Shown here one piece after another: positions 17,065 through 24,771 of a stretch of DNA of 64,000 bases. Location: assembly GCF_001422405.1 (NCBI RefSeq), contig NZ_LMMV01000005.1, positions 1 through 64,000 on the forward strand. Direction: 5' to 3'. How positions within the stretch are numbered: the stretch's first letter is position 1; the number at the start of each line of letters is the position of its first letter. Made by a program: the position numbers and the translations under genes. The notes beneath the pieces are model-generated. The model ran no database searches. It was not told where the DNA came from and saw nothing but the letters and a program-made list of their open reading frames with translations. This DNA comes from Pseudorhodoferax sp. Leaf267. Lineage in GTDB: Bacteria > Pseudomonadota > Gammaproteobacteria > Burkholderiales > Burkholderiaceae_C.

Positions 17065-17141
17065 GCCGCCCGCTGCGCCATGGCCGGTGGCCGCGCCTGT
17101 GGCGGCGCGGCCCGCGCACGGCTGCGTGGCGCGTGCGGGAG

Positions 17142-17183
17142 ACGGTTTTCCGCGCCGCGGCGCCTGGGCCAGCCGGAAATCCG
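17142..17183. promoter_or_regulatory. Tandem activator sites for the sensor operon promoter
   Basis: ACGGTTTTCCGC (17142-17153) and CCGGAAATCCGT (17173-17184, core CGGAAATCCG at 17174-17183) are 31 bp centre to centre, the same spacing as at 9267-9309. They lie about 78-110 bp upstream of the -24 element, as expected for an autoregulated enhancer-binding protein. Confidence 0.65.
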
Positions 17184-17193
17184 TGTCACGCCG

Positions 17194-17961
17194 TCACGGC
17201 CGGGCCGCCGCTGCGGCATCGGGCTGCGTGTCGCAGCTGCCCGTGAACAGCAGCTTGCCGTTGTCGCGCACCAGGCGCACGGTGCGCTTGCCGCGGTCCA
17301 GGCGCCACTGGGCGCCGGCGCCGAAGACGACTTCGTGGTTCACCAGGAAGCCCGAGCTGAGCCACTGCCCGTTGACGGCGACCGCGTTCTCGGAAGGGCT
17401 GTAGCGCACCTGCACGCGGCGCGCGGGCTTGCCGGAGTCGGGCCGCATGTCGCAGTACAGGCTGGCACTGTCGGCCGGGCCGCCGTTGCGCACCAGCTCC
17501 TGCGCGATATGCGCGGCGCGGCCCGGGGCGGCGCTGGCTGCGCACGTGAAGTCGGCCACGAAGGCCGTGCCGTCCATCACGTGCACGTCGCCGAACGTGA
17601 GCTGCGTCACGTCGAGCCGGCCGCTGCGGCGCGGCGGCTGCACGAAGGGGGTGTTCTCTTCCAGACGGCCCGAGGGCATGAAGGACGACAGGATGGCGAT
17701 GCGCCGCGGCGTGCGGCAGTCCACCACGTAGTTGGCATAGCCCACCATGGGGCTGGGCTTGCGCGCGTGGACCAGGAAGTAGGTGCCGGCCACGTGGTCG
17801 CGACCCACCACGTCCAGCGAGATCGCGTCCACGCCCACGAGCATCTCGTCGATGCGCTGCACGAGGTGGAAGGGTTGCTGGGGCGTGGCCGGCTGGGCGA
17901 TGGCCACGCCCGGCAAACCGGTGCAAAGAAAAGGGATGGAGCAGAGGAAACGGGGGAGCAT
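17194..17961 (-). CDS. Secreted protein of unknown function
   Basis: A 255-residue protein with a signal peptide (cleavage near GVAIAQ-P). The mature part is beta-rich with several Cys residues (VVDCRTPRR, ADFTCAAS, LYCDMRPD, GSCDTQPD) that could form disulphides. The YxxYVVDCRTxR pattern vaguely recalls adhesin-E-like domains, but I do not recognise the family. It starts 42 nt after the binding-protein gene at 18004 on the same strand, so the two are probably co-transcribed. The C-terminal coding end abuts the 17142-17184 activator sites. Confidence 0.6.
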   Translation of the reverse strand: MLPRFLCSIPFLCTGLPGVAIAQPATPQQPFHLVQRIDEMLVGVDAISLDVVGRDHVAGTYFLVHARKPSPMVGYANYVVDCRTPRRIAILSSFMPSGRLEENTPFVQPPRRSGRLDVTQLTFGDVHVMDGTAFVADFTCAASAAPGRAAHIAQELVRNGGPADSASLYCDMRPDSGKPARRVQVRYSPSENAVAVNGQWLSSGFLVNHEVVFGAGAQWRLDRGKRTVRLVRDNGKLLFTGSCDTQPDAAAAARP

Positions 17962-18003
17962 GGGTATTGCGCCGCACGCCGCCCCCGGGTTGCAGGGGGC
18001 GCG

Positions 18004-18888
18004 CTACATGGCCGGCTTGTCGCTGAACGCCGTGAGATTGTCGCGCAGCTGCTGGCTCATGGGCAGATTCAGGTTGATGCCCTTGGGCGGGATGGGCGAG
18101 ACGAACCACTTGGTGTAGAGCCGCTCGAACGCGCCGGACTTCATCGCGTCGGTGATCACGCCGTCCACCAGCGCCTTGAAGGCCGGGTCGTTCTTGCGCA
18201 GCATGCAGGCATAGGGCTCGACCTGCAGCGCATCGGCCACGACCTCCAGGCTGGCCGGGTCCTTGGAGTTGGCCATCAGGCCGAACAGCAGGATGTCGTC
18301 CATGGCGAACGCGACGGCGCGGTCGCTCTGCACCAGCAGCAGCGAGTCGTCATGGTCCTTGCCGAGCACCAGGTTCATGGCCAGGTTGTTGTCCTGGCTG
18401 TACTTGCGGATGACCTGGGCGTTGGTCGTGCCGGTGGTGCTGGCCACGGGCTTGCCGGCCAGGTCGGCGTAGTTCTTGATGTTGGAGGACTTCTTCACGA
18501 GCAGCCGCGTGCCGGTGTAGAAGTGGTTGATGGCGAAGTCCACGTCCTTGCCGCGCGCGGTGTTGTTGGTGGTGGAGCCGCACTCCAGGTCGATGGTGCC
18601 GTTCTGCAGCAGCGGAATGCGGTTCTGCGAGGTCACGGCCATGGTGCCGACCTCCAGGCCGGGCTTGCCCACCTTCTTCTTGACGGCCTCGACGATGGCG
18701 TCGGTCAGGTCCACCGCGAAACCCACCGCCTTGGTCGAGCCGGCCAGGTAGCTGAACGGCACGGACGATTCCCGGTAGGCCACGGTGATCTTGTTGCTGT
18801 CGGCGACTTTCTTCAGCGTGTCGGCCTGGGCGGCGGACAACAGCGCGCAGCCGAGCGCCAGGGTGGTCAGGCGGGCGAGAGGGTGCAT
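18004..18888 (-). CDS. Amino-acid ABC transporter binding protein (paralogue)
   Basis: A 294-residue periplasmic family-3 binding protein. The signal peptide is MHPLARLTTLALGCALLSAA, and the GltI-like blocks are YRESSVPFSYLAGS, MAVTSQNRIPLLQNGTIDLE, CGSTTNNTARGKDVDF and LGKDHDDSLLLVQSDRAVAF. This is the third such protein within 10 kb, with no permease or ATPase gene in the window. ATG 18888 follows AAAGG. It is divergent from the D-amino-acid-dehydrogenase-like gene, with back-to-back sigma-54-like elements between them, so both may respond to the same amino acid. Confidence 0.87.
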   Translation of the reverse strand: MHPLARLTTLALGCALLSAAQADTLKKVADSNKITVAYRESSVPFSYLAGSTKAVGFAVDLTDAIVEAVKKKVGKPGLEVGTMAVTSQNRIPLLQNGTIDLECGSTTNNTARGKDVDFAINHFYTGTRLLVKKSSNIKNYADLAGKPVASTTGTTNAQVIRKYSQDNNLAMNLVLGKDHDDSLLLVQSDRAVAFAMDDILLFGLMANSKDPASLEVVADALQVEPYACMLRKNDPAFKALVDGVITDAMKSGAFERLYTKWFVSPIPPKGINLNLPMSQQLRDNLTAFSDKPAM

Positions 18889-18945
18889 GGGAGCCTTTCG
18901 TAGGGATGGGGCAGGATCAGTGTAGGCACGGGTCCGCGCTTTCCA

Positions 18946-18961
18946 TGCAAGGGATATGCCG
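18946..18961 (-). promoter_or_regulatory. Probable sigma-54 promoter for binding-protein gene
   Basis: The minus strand reads CGGCATATCCCTTGCA. GG and GC are 10 nt apart and TTGCA is intact, but the -24 half is degenerate (CGGCAT). It lies 57 nt before ATG 18888. No clear paired ACGG-N4-CCGY site was found nearby, so this one is weaker. Confidence 0.5.
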
Positions 18962-18968
18962 GAGGCCA

Positions 18969-18984
18969 TGGCATGCGGCTTGCA
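18969..18984 (+). promoter_or_regulatory. Sigma-54 promoter for the FAD oxidoreductase gene
   Basis: TGGCATGCGGCTTGCA matches TGGCAC-N5-TTGCW with a single difference and lies 30 nt before ATG 19015. It is back to back with the minus-strand element, 7 nt away. No paired activator palindrome is apparent within about 150 bp. Confidence 0.6.
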
Positions 18985-19014
18985 CGTAGGCTGCGCAGCG
19001 AACGGGGGTCCAGC

Positions 19015-20226
19015 ATGGAGGTGTGTGTGATGGGTGCGGGCATCGTCGGGCTGGCGAGCGCCTATGCGTTGCGCCAGGCCGGCCATGCGGTCACCGTGGT
19101 CGACCGCGGGCCGGCCGGCAACGGCGCCAGCGGCGGCAATGGCGCGCAACTGAGCTACTCGTACGTGCAGCCGCTGGCCGACCCCAGCATCTGGCGCCAG
19201 CTGCCCCAGCTGCTCATGTCGACCGATTCGCCGCTCAAGCTGCGCCCGCGGCTGGACCCGGCCCAGTGGCGCTGGGGCCTGGCCTTCCTGGCGGCCTGCA
19301 ACGCGAGCACCTCGCGCGCCAGCACGGCGGCCCTGCTCGACCTGGCCGCACGCAGCCGCGAGGCGTTCGACGCCATGCTGCTGCGCGAGCGGCTGGACTG
19401 CGATTTCTCGGCCACGGGCAAGCTCGTGCTCTACCCGACGGCAGAAGCCTTCGCCGCTGCGCGCCGCCAGCTGGCGCTGCAGCGCGCCCTTGGCAGCGCG
19501 GTGCAACACGCCGTGTCGGCTGCCGAGTGCGTGGCGATCGAGCCGGCGCTGGCGCACTACCAGGGCCGGATCGCCGGCGCGATCCACACGCCCAGCGAAT
19601 GCGCGGCCGATTGCCGCAAGACCTGCGACGGCCTGCACCAGGTGCTGCGCGCGCAGGGCGTGCGTTTCGAGCTCGGCACCGAGGTGCGCGGCTTCGTGCA
19701 GCGCGCGGACGCCGTCGTGGCGCTGGTGACCGCGCGCGGCGACCTGCCGGCCGACGCCTTCGTGCTGGCCTTGGGCCCCCAGACGCCGCGCCTGGCGCGC
19801 CAGCTGGGGCTGCGGCTGCCGATCTACCCGCTCAAGGGCTACAGCGTGACGCTGCCCGTGGGCCAGGCCGCCGCGCCGCGCGTGAGCGTGACCGACAGCG
19901 CGCGCAAGACGGTGTTCGCGCGGCTCGGCGACCGGCTGCGCGTGGCCGGCATGGCCGAGCTGGTGGGCGAGGACCTGCGCATCGCACCCGAGCGCATCGC
20001 GACGCTGCTGGCCTCCACCGAGGCCTTGTTCCCAGGCTGCGCCGCCGTGCCGGACCCGCGGCCCTGGGCCGGGCTGCGGCCGGCCACGCCGACCGGCCTG
20101 CCCATCGTCGGGCGCCAGCCGGGCGGGCCGTCCAACCTGTGGGTCAACAGCGGCCATGGGGCGCTGGGCTTCACGCTGGCCTTCGGCACGGCGGTGCAGT
20201 TGTGCGAGGACCTCGGCAAAGGGTAA
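19015..20226 (+). CDS. FAD-dependent D-amino-acid dehydrogenase-like oxidoreductase
   Basis: A 403-residue DAO/DadA-family enzyme. The N-terminal FAD-binding Rossmann motif is GAGIVGLASAYAL, followed by VVDRGPAGNGASGGNGAQLS; the C-terminal block RPATPTGLPIVGRQPG, then NSGHGALGFTLAFGT, is typical of DadA-like enzymes. It probably oxidises D-amino acids to keto acids and passes electrons to the respiratory chain at the inner membrane. The ATG at 19015 puts the dinucleotide motif at the very N-terminus; the upstream in-frame ATG at 18973 falls inside the promoter. Context ties it to amino-acid scavenging. Confidence 0.85.
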   Translation: MEVCVMGAGIVGLASAYALRQAGHAVTVVDRGPAGNGASGGNGAQLSYSYVQPLADPSIWRQLPQLLMSTDSPLKLRPRLDPAQWRWGLAFLAACNASTSRASTAALLDLAARSREAFDAMLLRERLDCDFSATGKLVLYPTAEAFAAARRQLALQRALGSAVQHAVSAAECVAIEPALAHYQGRIAGAIHTPSECAADCRKTCDGLHQVLRAQGVRFELGTEVRGFVQRADAVVALVTARGDLPADAFVLALGPQTPRLARQLGLRLPIYPLKGYSVTLPVGQAAAPRVSVTDSARKTVFARLGDRLRVAGMAELVGEDLRIAPERIATLLASTEALFPGCAAVPDPRPWAGLRPATPTGLPIVGRQPGGPSNLWVNSGHGALGFTLAFGTAVQLCEDLGKG

Positions 20227-20291
20227 GACCCCAGCCGCCGGGCGCGGGCGGCACGTAAGCTGGGCCTCCCCAAAGAAGGAGACCTGCCGCC

Positions 20292-21290
20292 ATGCCGATG
20301 ACCCGTTCGATGTTCGCTGGCGCCCCACGGCGCCAACTGTTGCTGGCCACTGGCCTGGCGCTGGCCACCGGCCTGGCCCCGGCGCTGGCGCAGACCGCGC
20401 CCTGGCCCAGCAAGCCCGTGCGCATCGTCGTCACCTTCCCGCCCGGCGGCGCACCGGACACGCTGGCGCGCGTGCTGGCCGACAAGTGGAGCGCGCTGGG
20501 GCAGCCGGTCACGGTGGACAACAAGCCGGGCGCAGGCGGCAACATTGGCGCCGACATCGTGGCCAAGAGCGCGCCCGACGGCGCCACGCTCGTGCTGGGC
20601 ACGGTGGGCACGCACGCCATCAACCCGGCGCTGTACGCCAAGATGCCCTACGACAACCTCAAGGACTTCACGCCGATCAGCTTCCTGGCCTCCACGCCCA
20701 ACCTGCTGGTGCTGAACAAGGACGTGCCGGCCAACAACGTGAAGGAGCTGGTCGCGCTGGCCAAGAAGACGCCGCTGGCCTTCGGCTCGTCGGGCAGCGG
20801 CACCTCGATCCACCTGTCGGGCGAGCTGTTCAACACGCTGGCCGACGTGAAGATGCAGCACATCCCCTACAAGGGCCGGGCCCAGGCGATCCCCGACCTG
20901 ATGGGCGGGCGCATCGCGATGATCTTCGACAACATGCCCTCGGCGCTGCCGCTCGTGAAGTCGGGCGAGCTCAAGGCGCTGGGCGTGACGAGCGCGCAGC
21001 GTTCGCCGGCCGCCCCCGACATCCCGACCCTGGCCGAGGCGGGCCTGCCCGGCTTCGAGGCGACCTCGTGGTTCGCGCTGCTGGGCCCGGCCGGCCTGCC
21101 GCGCGAGGTGCAGCAGCGCATCAACCAGGAAGTGGCGCGCGTGCTGGCCCTGCCCGATGTGAAGGAGAAGCTGGCCACCTTGGGCCTGGAGCCCAACCCC
21201 GGCACGCCGGAGGCGCTGATGGCGCTGATGCAGAAGGAGACGGACAAGTGGGCCAAGGTGGTCAAGGCGTCGGGGGCGAAGCTGGACTAG
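20292..21290 (+). CDS. Bug/TctC-family tricarboxylate-type binding protein
   Basis: A 332-residue periplasmic protein with a twin-arginine-like signal (RRQLLLATGLALATGLAPAL). Bug-family blocks WPSKPVRIVVTFPPGGAPDT, VDNKPGAGGNIGADIVA, TPISFLASTPNLLVLN and IPTLAEAGLPGFEATSW are all present. These proteins capture carboxylates for tripartite tricarboxylate transporters or act as solo sensors; no TctAB genes are adjacent. Ligand unknown. Its 3' end overlaps the probable GTG start of the LuxR-type gene downstream by 43 nt. Confidence 0.9.
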   Translation: MPMTRSMFAGAPRRQLLLATGLALATGLAPALAQTAPWPSKPVRIVVTFPPGGAPDTLARVLADKWSALGQPVTVDNKPGAGGNIGADIVAKSAPDGATLVLGTVGTHAINPALYAKMPYDNLKDFTPISFLASTPNLLVLNKDVPANNVKELVALAKKTPLAFGSSGSGTSIHLSGELFNTLADVKMQHIPYKGRAQAIPDLMGGRIAMIFDNMPSALPLVKSGELKALGVTSAQRSPAAPDIPTLAEAGLPGFEATSWFALLGPAGLPREVQQRINQEVARVLALPDVKEKLATLGLEPNPGTPEALMALMQKETDKWAKVVKASGAKLD

Positions 21291-21997
21291 AGCCAGGTCG
21301 AGCAAGGCGAATCTCGGCCATTCAGGCGGCCCAACGGCCGTCGCGAATTTTTGAACTGATCGATGACGCGGCGCGTCAAATGGGCTTCGATCACTGCGCC
21401 GTCGTCATGTGTGACGCGTGGCCGGTGACCCGATCGAAGCCCCGGCAATTCAGCAGCCAACCCCTACCGTGGCAATTGCGGTATGCGCAGGCAGGCTATA
21501 TCCACATCGACCCGACCGTTCGGCACGGCCTGCGCAGTGAAGCCCCTGTCGTCTGGTCCGACAAGCTGTTTGCGCAGGTGCTGCAACTACGCCGCGAGGC
21601 ACAGGAAGCCGGCCTGCGCCATGGCTGGACGCAATCCAGCCTGGACTTCGTCGGTGTCGGCAGCATCGTGAGCCTGACGCGGTCGGCCGACCCTCTGACC
21701 GCGAGCGAGCTCCAGCACAAACGCGCGAGCCTGCGCTTCGTGGTCGAAGTGGCGCACATGGCGCTCGGCACCACGCAACCCCAGCCCACGACCAGGCCGC
21801 CCATCGCGCTGACGGACCGAGAGAAAGACGTACTGCGCTGGACGGCCGACGGCAAAACAGCCGACGACATCGCCGCAAGGTTCAAGGTCTCGGCCAACAC
21901 GATCAACTTTCACCTGAAAAATTGCGCCGCCAAGTTGCAGACGAGCAACAAGACATCCATGGTCGTGCGCGCCCTGCTCCTGCATCTGCTCGACTGA
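21248..21997 (+). CDS. LuxR-family regulator with autoinducer-binding domain (solo 1)
   Basis: About 249 residues if translation begins at GTG 21248, which has a strong Shine-Dalgarno (AAGGAG, 21234-21239, 8 nt spacing) inside the preceding gene; the first ATG is at 21380. The shorter form would lose the first helix (RIFELIDDAARQMGFDHCA) of the signal-binding domain. Ligand-pocket residues of acyl-homoserine-lactone receptors are present: W and Y in PWQLRYAQAGYIHIDP, the Asp-Pro, and W in PVVWSD. The C-terminal HTH is LTDREKDVLRWTADGKTADD. No luxI gene is in the window. Confidence 0.82.
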   Translation: MGQGGQGVGGEAGLEPGRARRISAIQAAQRPSRIFELIDDAARQMGFDHCAVVMCDAWPVTRSKPRQFSSQPLPWQLRYAQAGYIHIDPTVRHGLRSEAPVVWSDKLFAQVLQLRREAQEAGLRHGWTQSSLDFVGVGSIVSLTRSADPLTASELQHKRASLRFVVEVAHMALGTTQPQPTTRPPIALTDREKDVLRWTADGKTADDIAARFKVSANTINFHLKNCAAKLQTSNKTSMVVRALLLHLLD

Positions 21998-22163
21998 CCC
22001 TCTGCACGCCACAGCCGTGCCGGCCTGTTGTTTCTGGTAGTTCCGCCGCGGTCATGGCCGCGGTGCAATACCTGCTCACCAACCGCGTCGCCGGTCGGAT
22101 CTCCGCTCACTCGAACCATCTCGCGCCGCTGAATCCAGCCCGGGTGCGCTCTTCCCCGATTCC

Positions 22164-22916
22164 ATGGACCCCGCGCTCACGCAAATCAGCGCCAGCAATG
22201 TGCACGCGCCCCGCACCCAACTTGCCATCGAGACCCTGGCCGCAGCTGCGGCAGAACTCGGTTTCGATGGCTTTGCGGCCGTGGCCTGGATCCCCTGCCC
22301 CGCATCGAAGCCCATACCCTGCGTGATGAGCAATCTGCATGACGATTGGCTCGCACGCTACAGCGGCGAACGCGACGCCGCCACCGATCCTGCGGTGATC
22401 TGGTGCAAGACCCACGGCGCGCCGTTGGTGTGGTCTGAGGAAATTTCAAGCCACCGCCCGATGCTCAAGCACGGGCATCCATTGCAAGGGCCAAGCCATG
22501 GATGGTCCGTGGCCGTGCGGGACGCACTGGGCGTGCCTGGCATGTTCAGCCTTGTGCGAGCGAGCAGGCCGGTTGGCGCGGATGAACTGGCCAACAAGCA
22601 GCTGGCCATGCAGGTGCTGGCCCTCCGCGGCCACCGCATGCTGCTGAGCGACTGGCGCGCGCGTTGGAACACCACGGCCGGTGAGGCACTGACCAGTCGC
22701 GAAGTGGAAGTGCTGCGCTGGGCCGCGGACGGCAAGACGGCCCTGGACACGGCGGCGATCCTGGAGATCGGGCTGTCCACCGTGCGGTTCCACATCAGCA
22801 ACGCCGTGCGCAAGCTCAAGACCGACAACATCGCCGCTGCCGTGTTTCGGGCTTTGGTGCTGGGGTTGCTGCATGGGCTGCCAAACTTGCCCGCGGAAGC
22901 GGACGGCAAGCCGTGA
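22164..22916 (+). CDS. LuxR-family regulator with autoinducer-binding domain (solo 2)
   Basis: A 250-residue paralogue of the previous gene in the same orientation. The signal-binding domain has LGFDGFAAVAW, then WLARYSGERDAATDPAVIW and LVWSEE, and keeps the W, Y, D-P and W positions. The HTH is LTSREVEVLRWAADGKTALD. The 166-bp gap upstream contains a CCGCGG-rich dyad but no lux box I can identify. Two tandem receptors without a synthase suggest sensing of foreign or related signals. They are convergent with the biosynthetic-looking operon at 23-28 kb. Confidence 0.85.
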   Translation: MDPALTQISASNVHAPRTQLAIETLAAAAAELGFDGFAAVAWIPCPASKPIPCVMSNLHDDWLARYSGERDAATDPAVIWCKTHGAPLVWSEEISSHRPMLKHGHPLQGPSHGWSVAVRDALGVPGMFSLVRASRPVGADELANKQLAMQVLALRGHRMLLSDWRARWNTTAGEALTSREVEVLRWAADGKTALDTAAILEIGLSTVRFHISNAVRKLKTDNIAAAVFRALVLGLLHGLPNLPAEADGKP

Positions 22917-23042
22917 CCCTAAGCCACGCGCGGCGCCAGGCGACGTCATGGCTTCGCGACGGACACGATCAGGGAGCGACGGCCTCGCCCGTGACTGCAC
23001 TTGCGGCCTGCGCAGCACGTGCCTCGCTTCACAACTAGCGGA

Positions 23043-23570
23043 CTACTGGCGCTGACTGGCGGCGTCCTGCGCCATCGCCTTGTGCAGTTCCCTGGCTGCG
23101 GCCGCACCGCGTGCCCACAACAAGAGTCCCGCGCCCCACACCACCAGCGGAATGCAAAGCAGACCGGCCACCACTTGCTGACCGACCAGCACGGCCTTCA
23201 GTTGTGCCTGGCTACGATCCGCTTGCAACAGATCGCAAAGAACCTTGATGTCGTACGCCGGATAGCCGGTGCGCTGCACCACTGCCGCGCGGTCCTCGCA
23301 AGTCGCCGACGACAGCTGGTGGGTTCGCCCATGGGTGTGCCACCAGTCGGATTGCCGCGCCGTTTGCCCGTCCAACGCATACCAGGTGTCCGTCGCGATC
23401 ACCCGCAGCAGCGGTGGCTGCAGCACCAGCATGTTGACAACATGCACGGCACCCAGCCCGAGCAGCATGCCCGCCAGAATCGCAGCGCCGATCCAACGCG
23501 CGCGCGGCCTGCCCCGCAGTGCCGGCCCGCGCAAGTCGACATGGCGCCCGGCGCGGCCCACCAGGTCCAT
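23043..23570 (-). CDS. Membrane protein of unknown family
   Basis: 175 residues from ATG 23570 (MDLVGRAGRHVDLRGPALRG). Two strong membrane helices, about residues 27-46 (IGAAILAGMLLGLGAVHVVN) and 138-157 (QQVVAGLLCIPLVVWGAGLL), flank an extracytoplasmic loop with several Cys. The frame is open upstream, and coding-like sequence (AAAERIVQWATRHDLD) precedes the ATG as far as the junction with the truncated exporter near 23612, so the native N-terminus may be missing. Family not recognised. Confidence 0.5.
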   Translation of the reverse strand: MDLVGRAGRHVDLRGPALRGRPRARWIGAAILAGMLLGLGAVHVVNMLVLQPPLLRVIATDTWYALDGQTARQSDWWHTHGRTHQLSSATCEDRAAVVQRTGYPAYDIKVLCDLLQADRSQAQLKAVLVGQQVVAGLLCIPLVVWGAGLLLWARGAAAARELHKAMAQDAASQRQ

Positions 23571-23611
23571 GTCCAGATCGTGCCGCGTCGCCCATTGCAC
23601 GATGCGCTCGG

Positions 23612-24076
23612 CCGCAGCTCGGGTAGGGCCACCGCCACGAAACCGGCGATCGACGCCACCCAGAAGAGGGCGGGCGGCCTGTCTTTGGTGAGGATGGTGC
23701 CGAAGATGGCGGTGGACAGGGGCAACGCAGCGAGAACCACCCCCCCATGACCCACCGGTACATGTTTCATGCCGACTGCGGTGAGGATGGGAAAACCGTA
23801 GACCACACCGAGCGACATGAGCAACAGGCGCTTGACCTGGGAGGCATTGGGCAGGGCCGAACGCATCCAGATCAGCACAGGGACGGCTGCCAGCCCGGCC
23901 AGCATCGACCGGAACAGGCCAATCTGAATGGCGCTGAGATGGCTCGCCAGCAACTTGGCGCACGGCAGGGTAAGTGCGAAGGCCGCGACGGAAATGACGC
24001 CGAGGACGTATGCCTCCAGTTCGACCGAGGAGGCTGTTCGCTGAGACGAATGTGTCACGTAGCTCGTTTGGGTCAT
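23612..24076 (-). pseudogene. Truncated EamA/DMT-family exporter
   Basis: The first 155 residues of a drug/metabolite transporter: MTQTSYVTHSSQRTASSVEL and then membrane helices (LGVISVAAFALTLPCAKLLA, FRSMLAGLAAVPVLIW, GVVLAALPLSTAIFGTILT). A full EamA transporter is about 300 residues with two repeats; here the second repeat is gone. After VAVALPELRP the sequence joins out of frame the coding-like DNA of the membrane gene downstream. It is the last member of the operon with the oxygenase, desaturase and SDR, and would have exported the product. Confidence 0.65.
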
Positions 24077-24135
24077 GGCTTGCTTCTTCAAGAGGTGGTA
24101 TCGACAGGCATCTGCACTCCAGCGCGGGGAAGGGC

Positions 24136-24759
24136 TCAGATCTGCTTGTGGTCGGTGTTTGCCCGGGACAGCGGCGACTTGCTGAGGAAGAACACCAGGG
24201 AGGTGCGGTTGCCGCCTCGAACGGTGCGCACACCGTGCGGGATCTCGCAACGATTGACCAGGAAGTCCGCGTAACCGGTGCGGACCTCTTCTTCTTTTCC
24301 GTTGAACTCGACGAAGAACTCGCCGCCTTCGAAGTCCTCGCCGAACTGGAGTACACAGGAGTACCGGTAGTCGAGGTTGCTGTAGGTGTCGATATGCTTG
24401 CCGATGAAACTGCCGTTGCGCAGGACATTGACTTGGCAGCGTCGGATGTAGAAGTCGCCCCCCATCATGGCCGATAGCAGCGCGCGGCAACGTCCCGAGT
24501 TGAGGCGGTCGACCACATCCTTACCCAGAGGGGCGTTGCGGTAGACCGGTGTCTGTTCTTTCTTGTCCTCCATGAAGCGCCCCACATCGAGGTTATTCTG
24601 TTCGCCGACATCGCCCACCCGGATCAGTTCCTTGGGCACCTTTTCGCAGGCTCGATGCAGAAACTGCAGGTCTTCCGAACTGAAGAGCTGGCGTCCGTCG
24701 ACAAGGGCAAACGCCTTGTTCTCGATGTCGTTCTTGGCGCTAAGGAAAATGTCTTTCAT
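24136..24759 (-). CDS. 2-oxoglutarate/Fe(II)-dependent oxygenase (prolyl-4-hydroxylase-like)
   Basis: A 207-residue cytosolic enzyme. Iron ligands are H122-x-D124 (KHIDTYSNLDY) and H175 (IPHGVRTV), and the 2-oxoglutarate-binding Arg is R185 (GGNRTSLVFFLS). The FEGGEFFVE strand is typical of the P4H-type jelly roll. It hydroxylates or otherwise oxidises an unknown substrate. It starts 12 nt after the desaturase stop, in a compact five-gene operon. The lack of a signal peptide and the metabolic neighbours suggest a small-molecule rather than a collagen-like protein substrate. Confidence 0.85.
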   Translation of the reverse strand: MKDIFLSAKNDIENKAFALVDGRQLFSSEDLQFLHRACEKVPKELIRVGDVGEQNNLDVGRFMEDKKEQTPVYRNAPLGKDVVDRLNSGRCRALLSAMMGGDFYIRRCQVNVLRNGSFIGKHIDTYSNLDYRYSCVLQFGEDFEGGEFFVEFNGKEEEVRTGYADFLVNRCEIPHGVRTVRGGNRTSLVFFLSKSPLSRANTDHKQI

Positions 24760-24771
24760 GGTGTGTGACAG

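Noticed and set aside
21998-22163. lux box upstream of the second LuxR gene
   Set aside because: A CCGCGG dyad is present but no 20-bp inverted repeat of the lux-box type could be defended.
23043-24428. A single 461-codon minus-strand ORF across the exporter and oxygenase region
   Set aside because: It reads antisense-like or out-of-frame codons of three real genes; only the last 175 codons look genuine.
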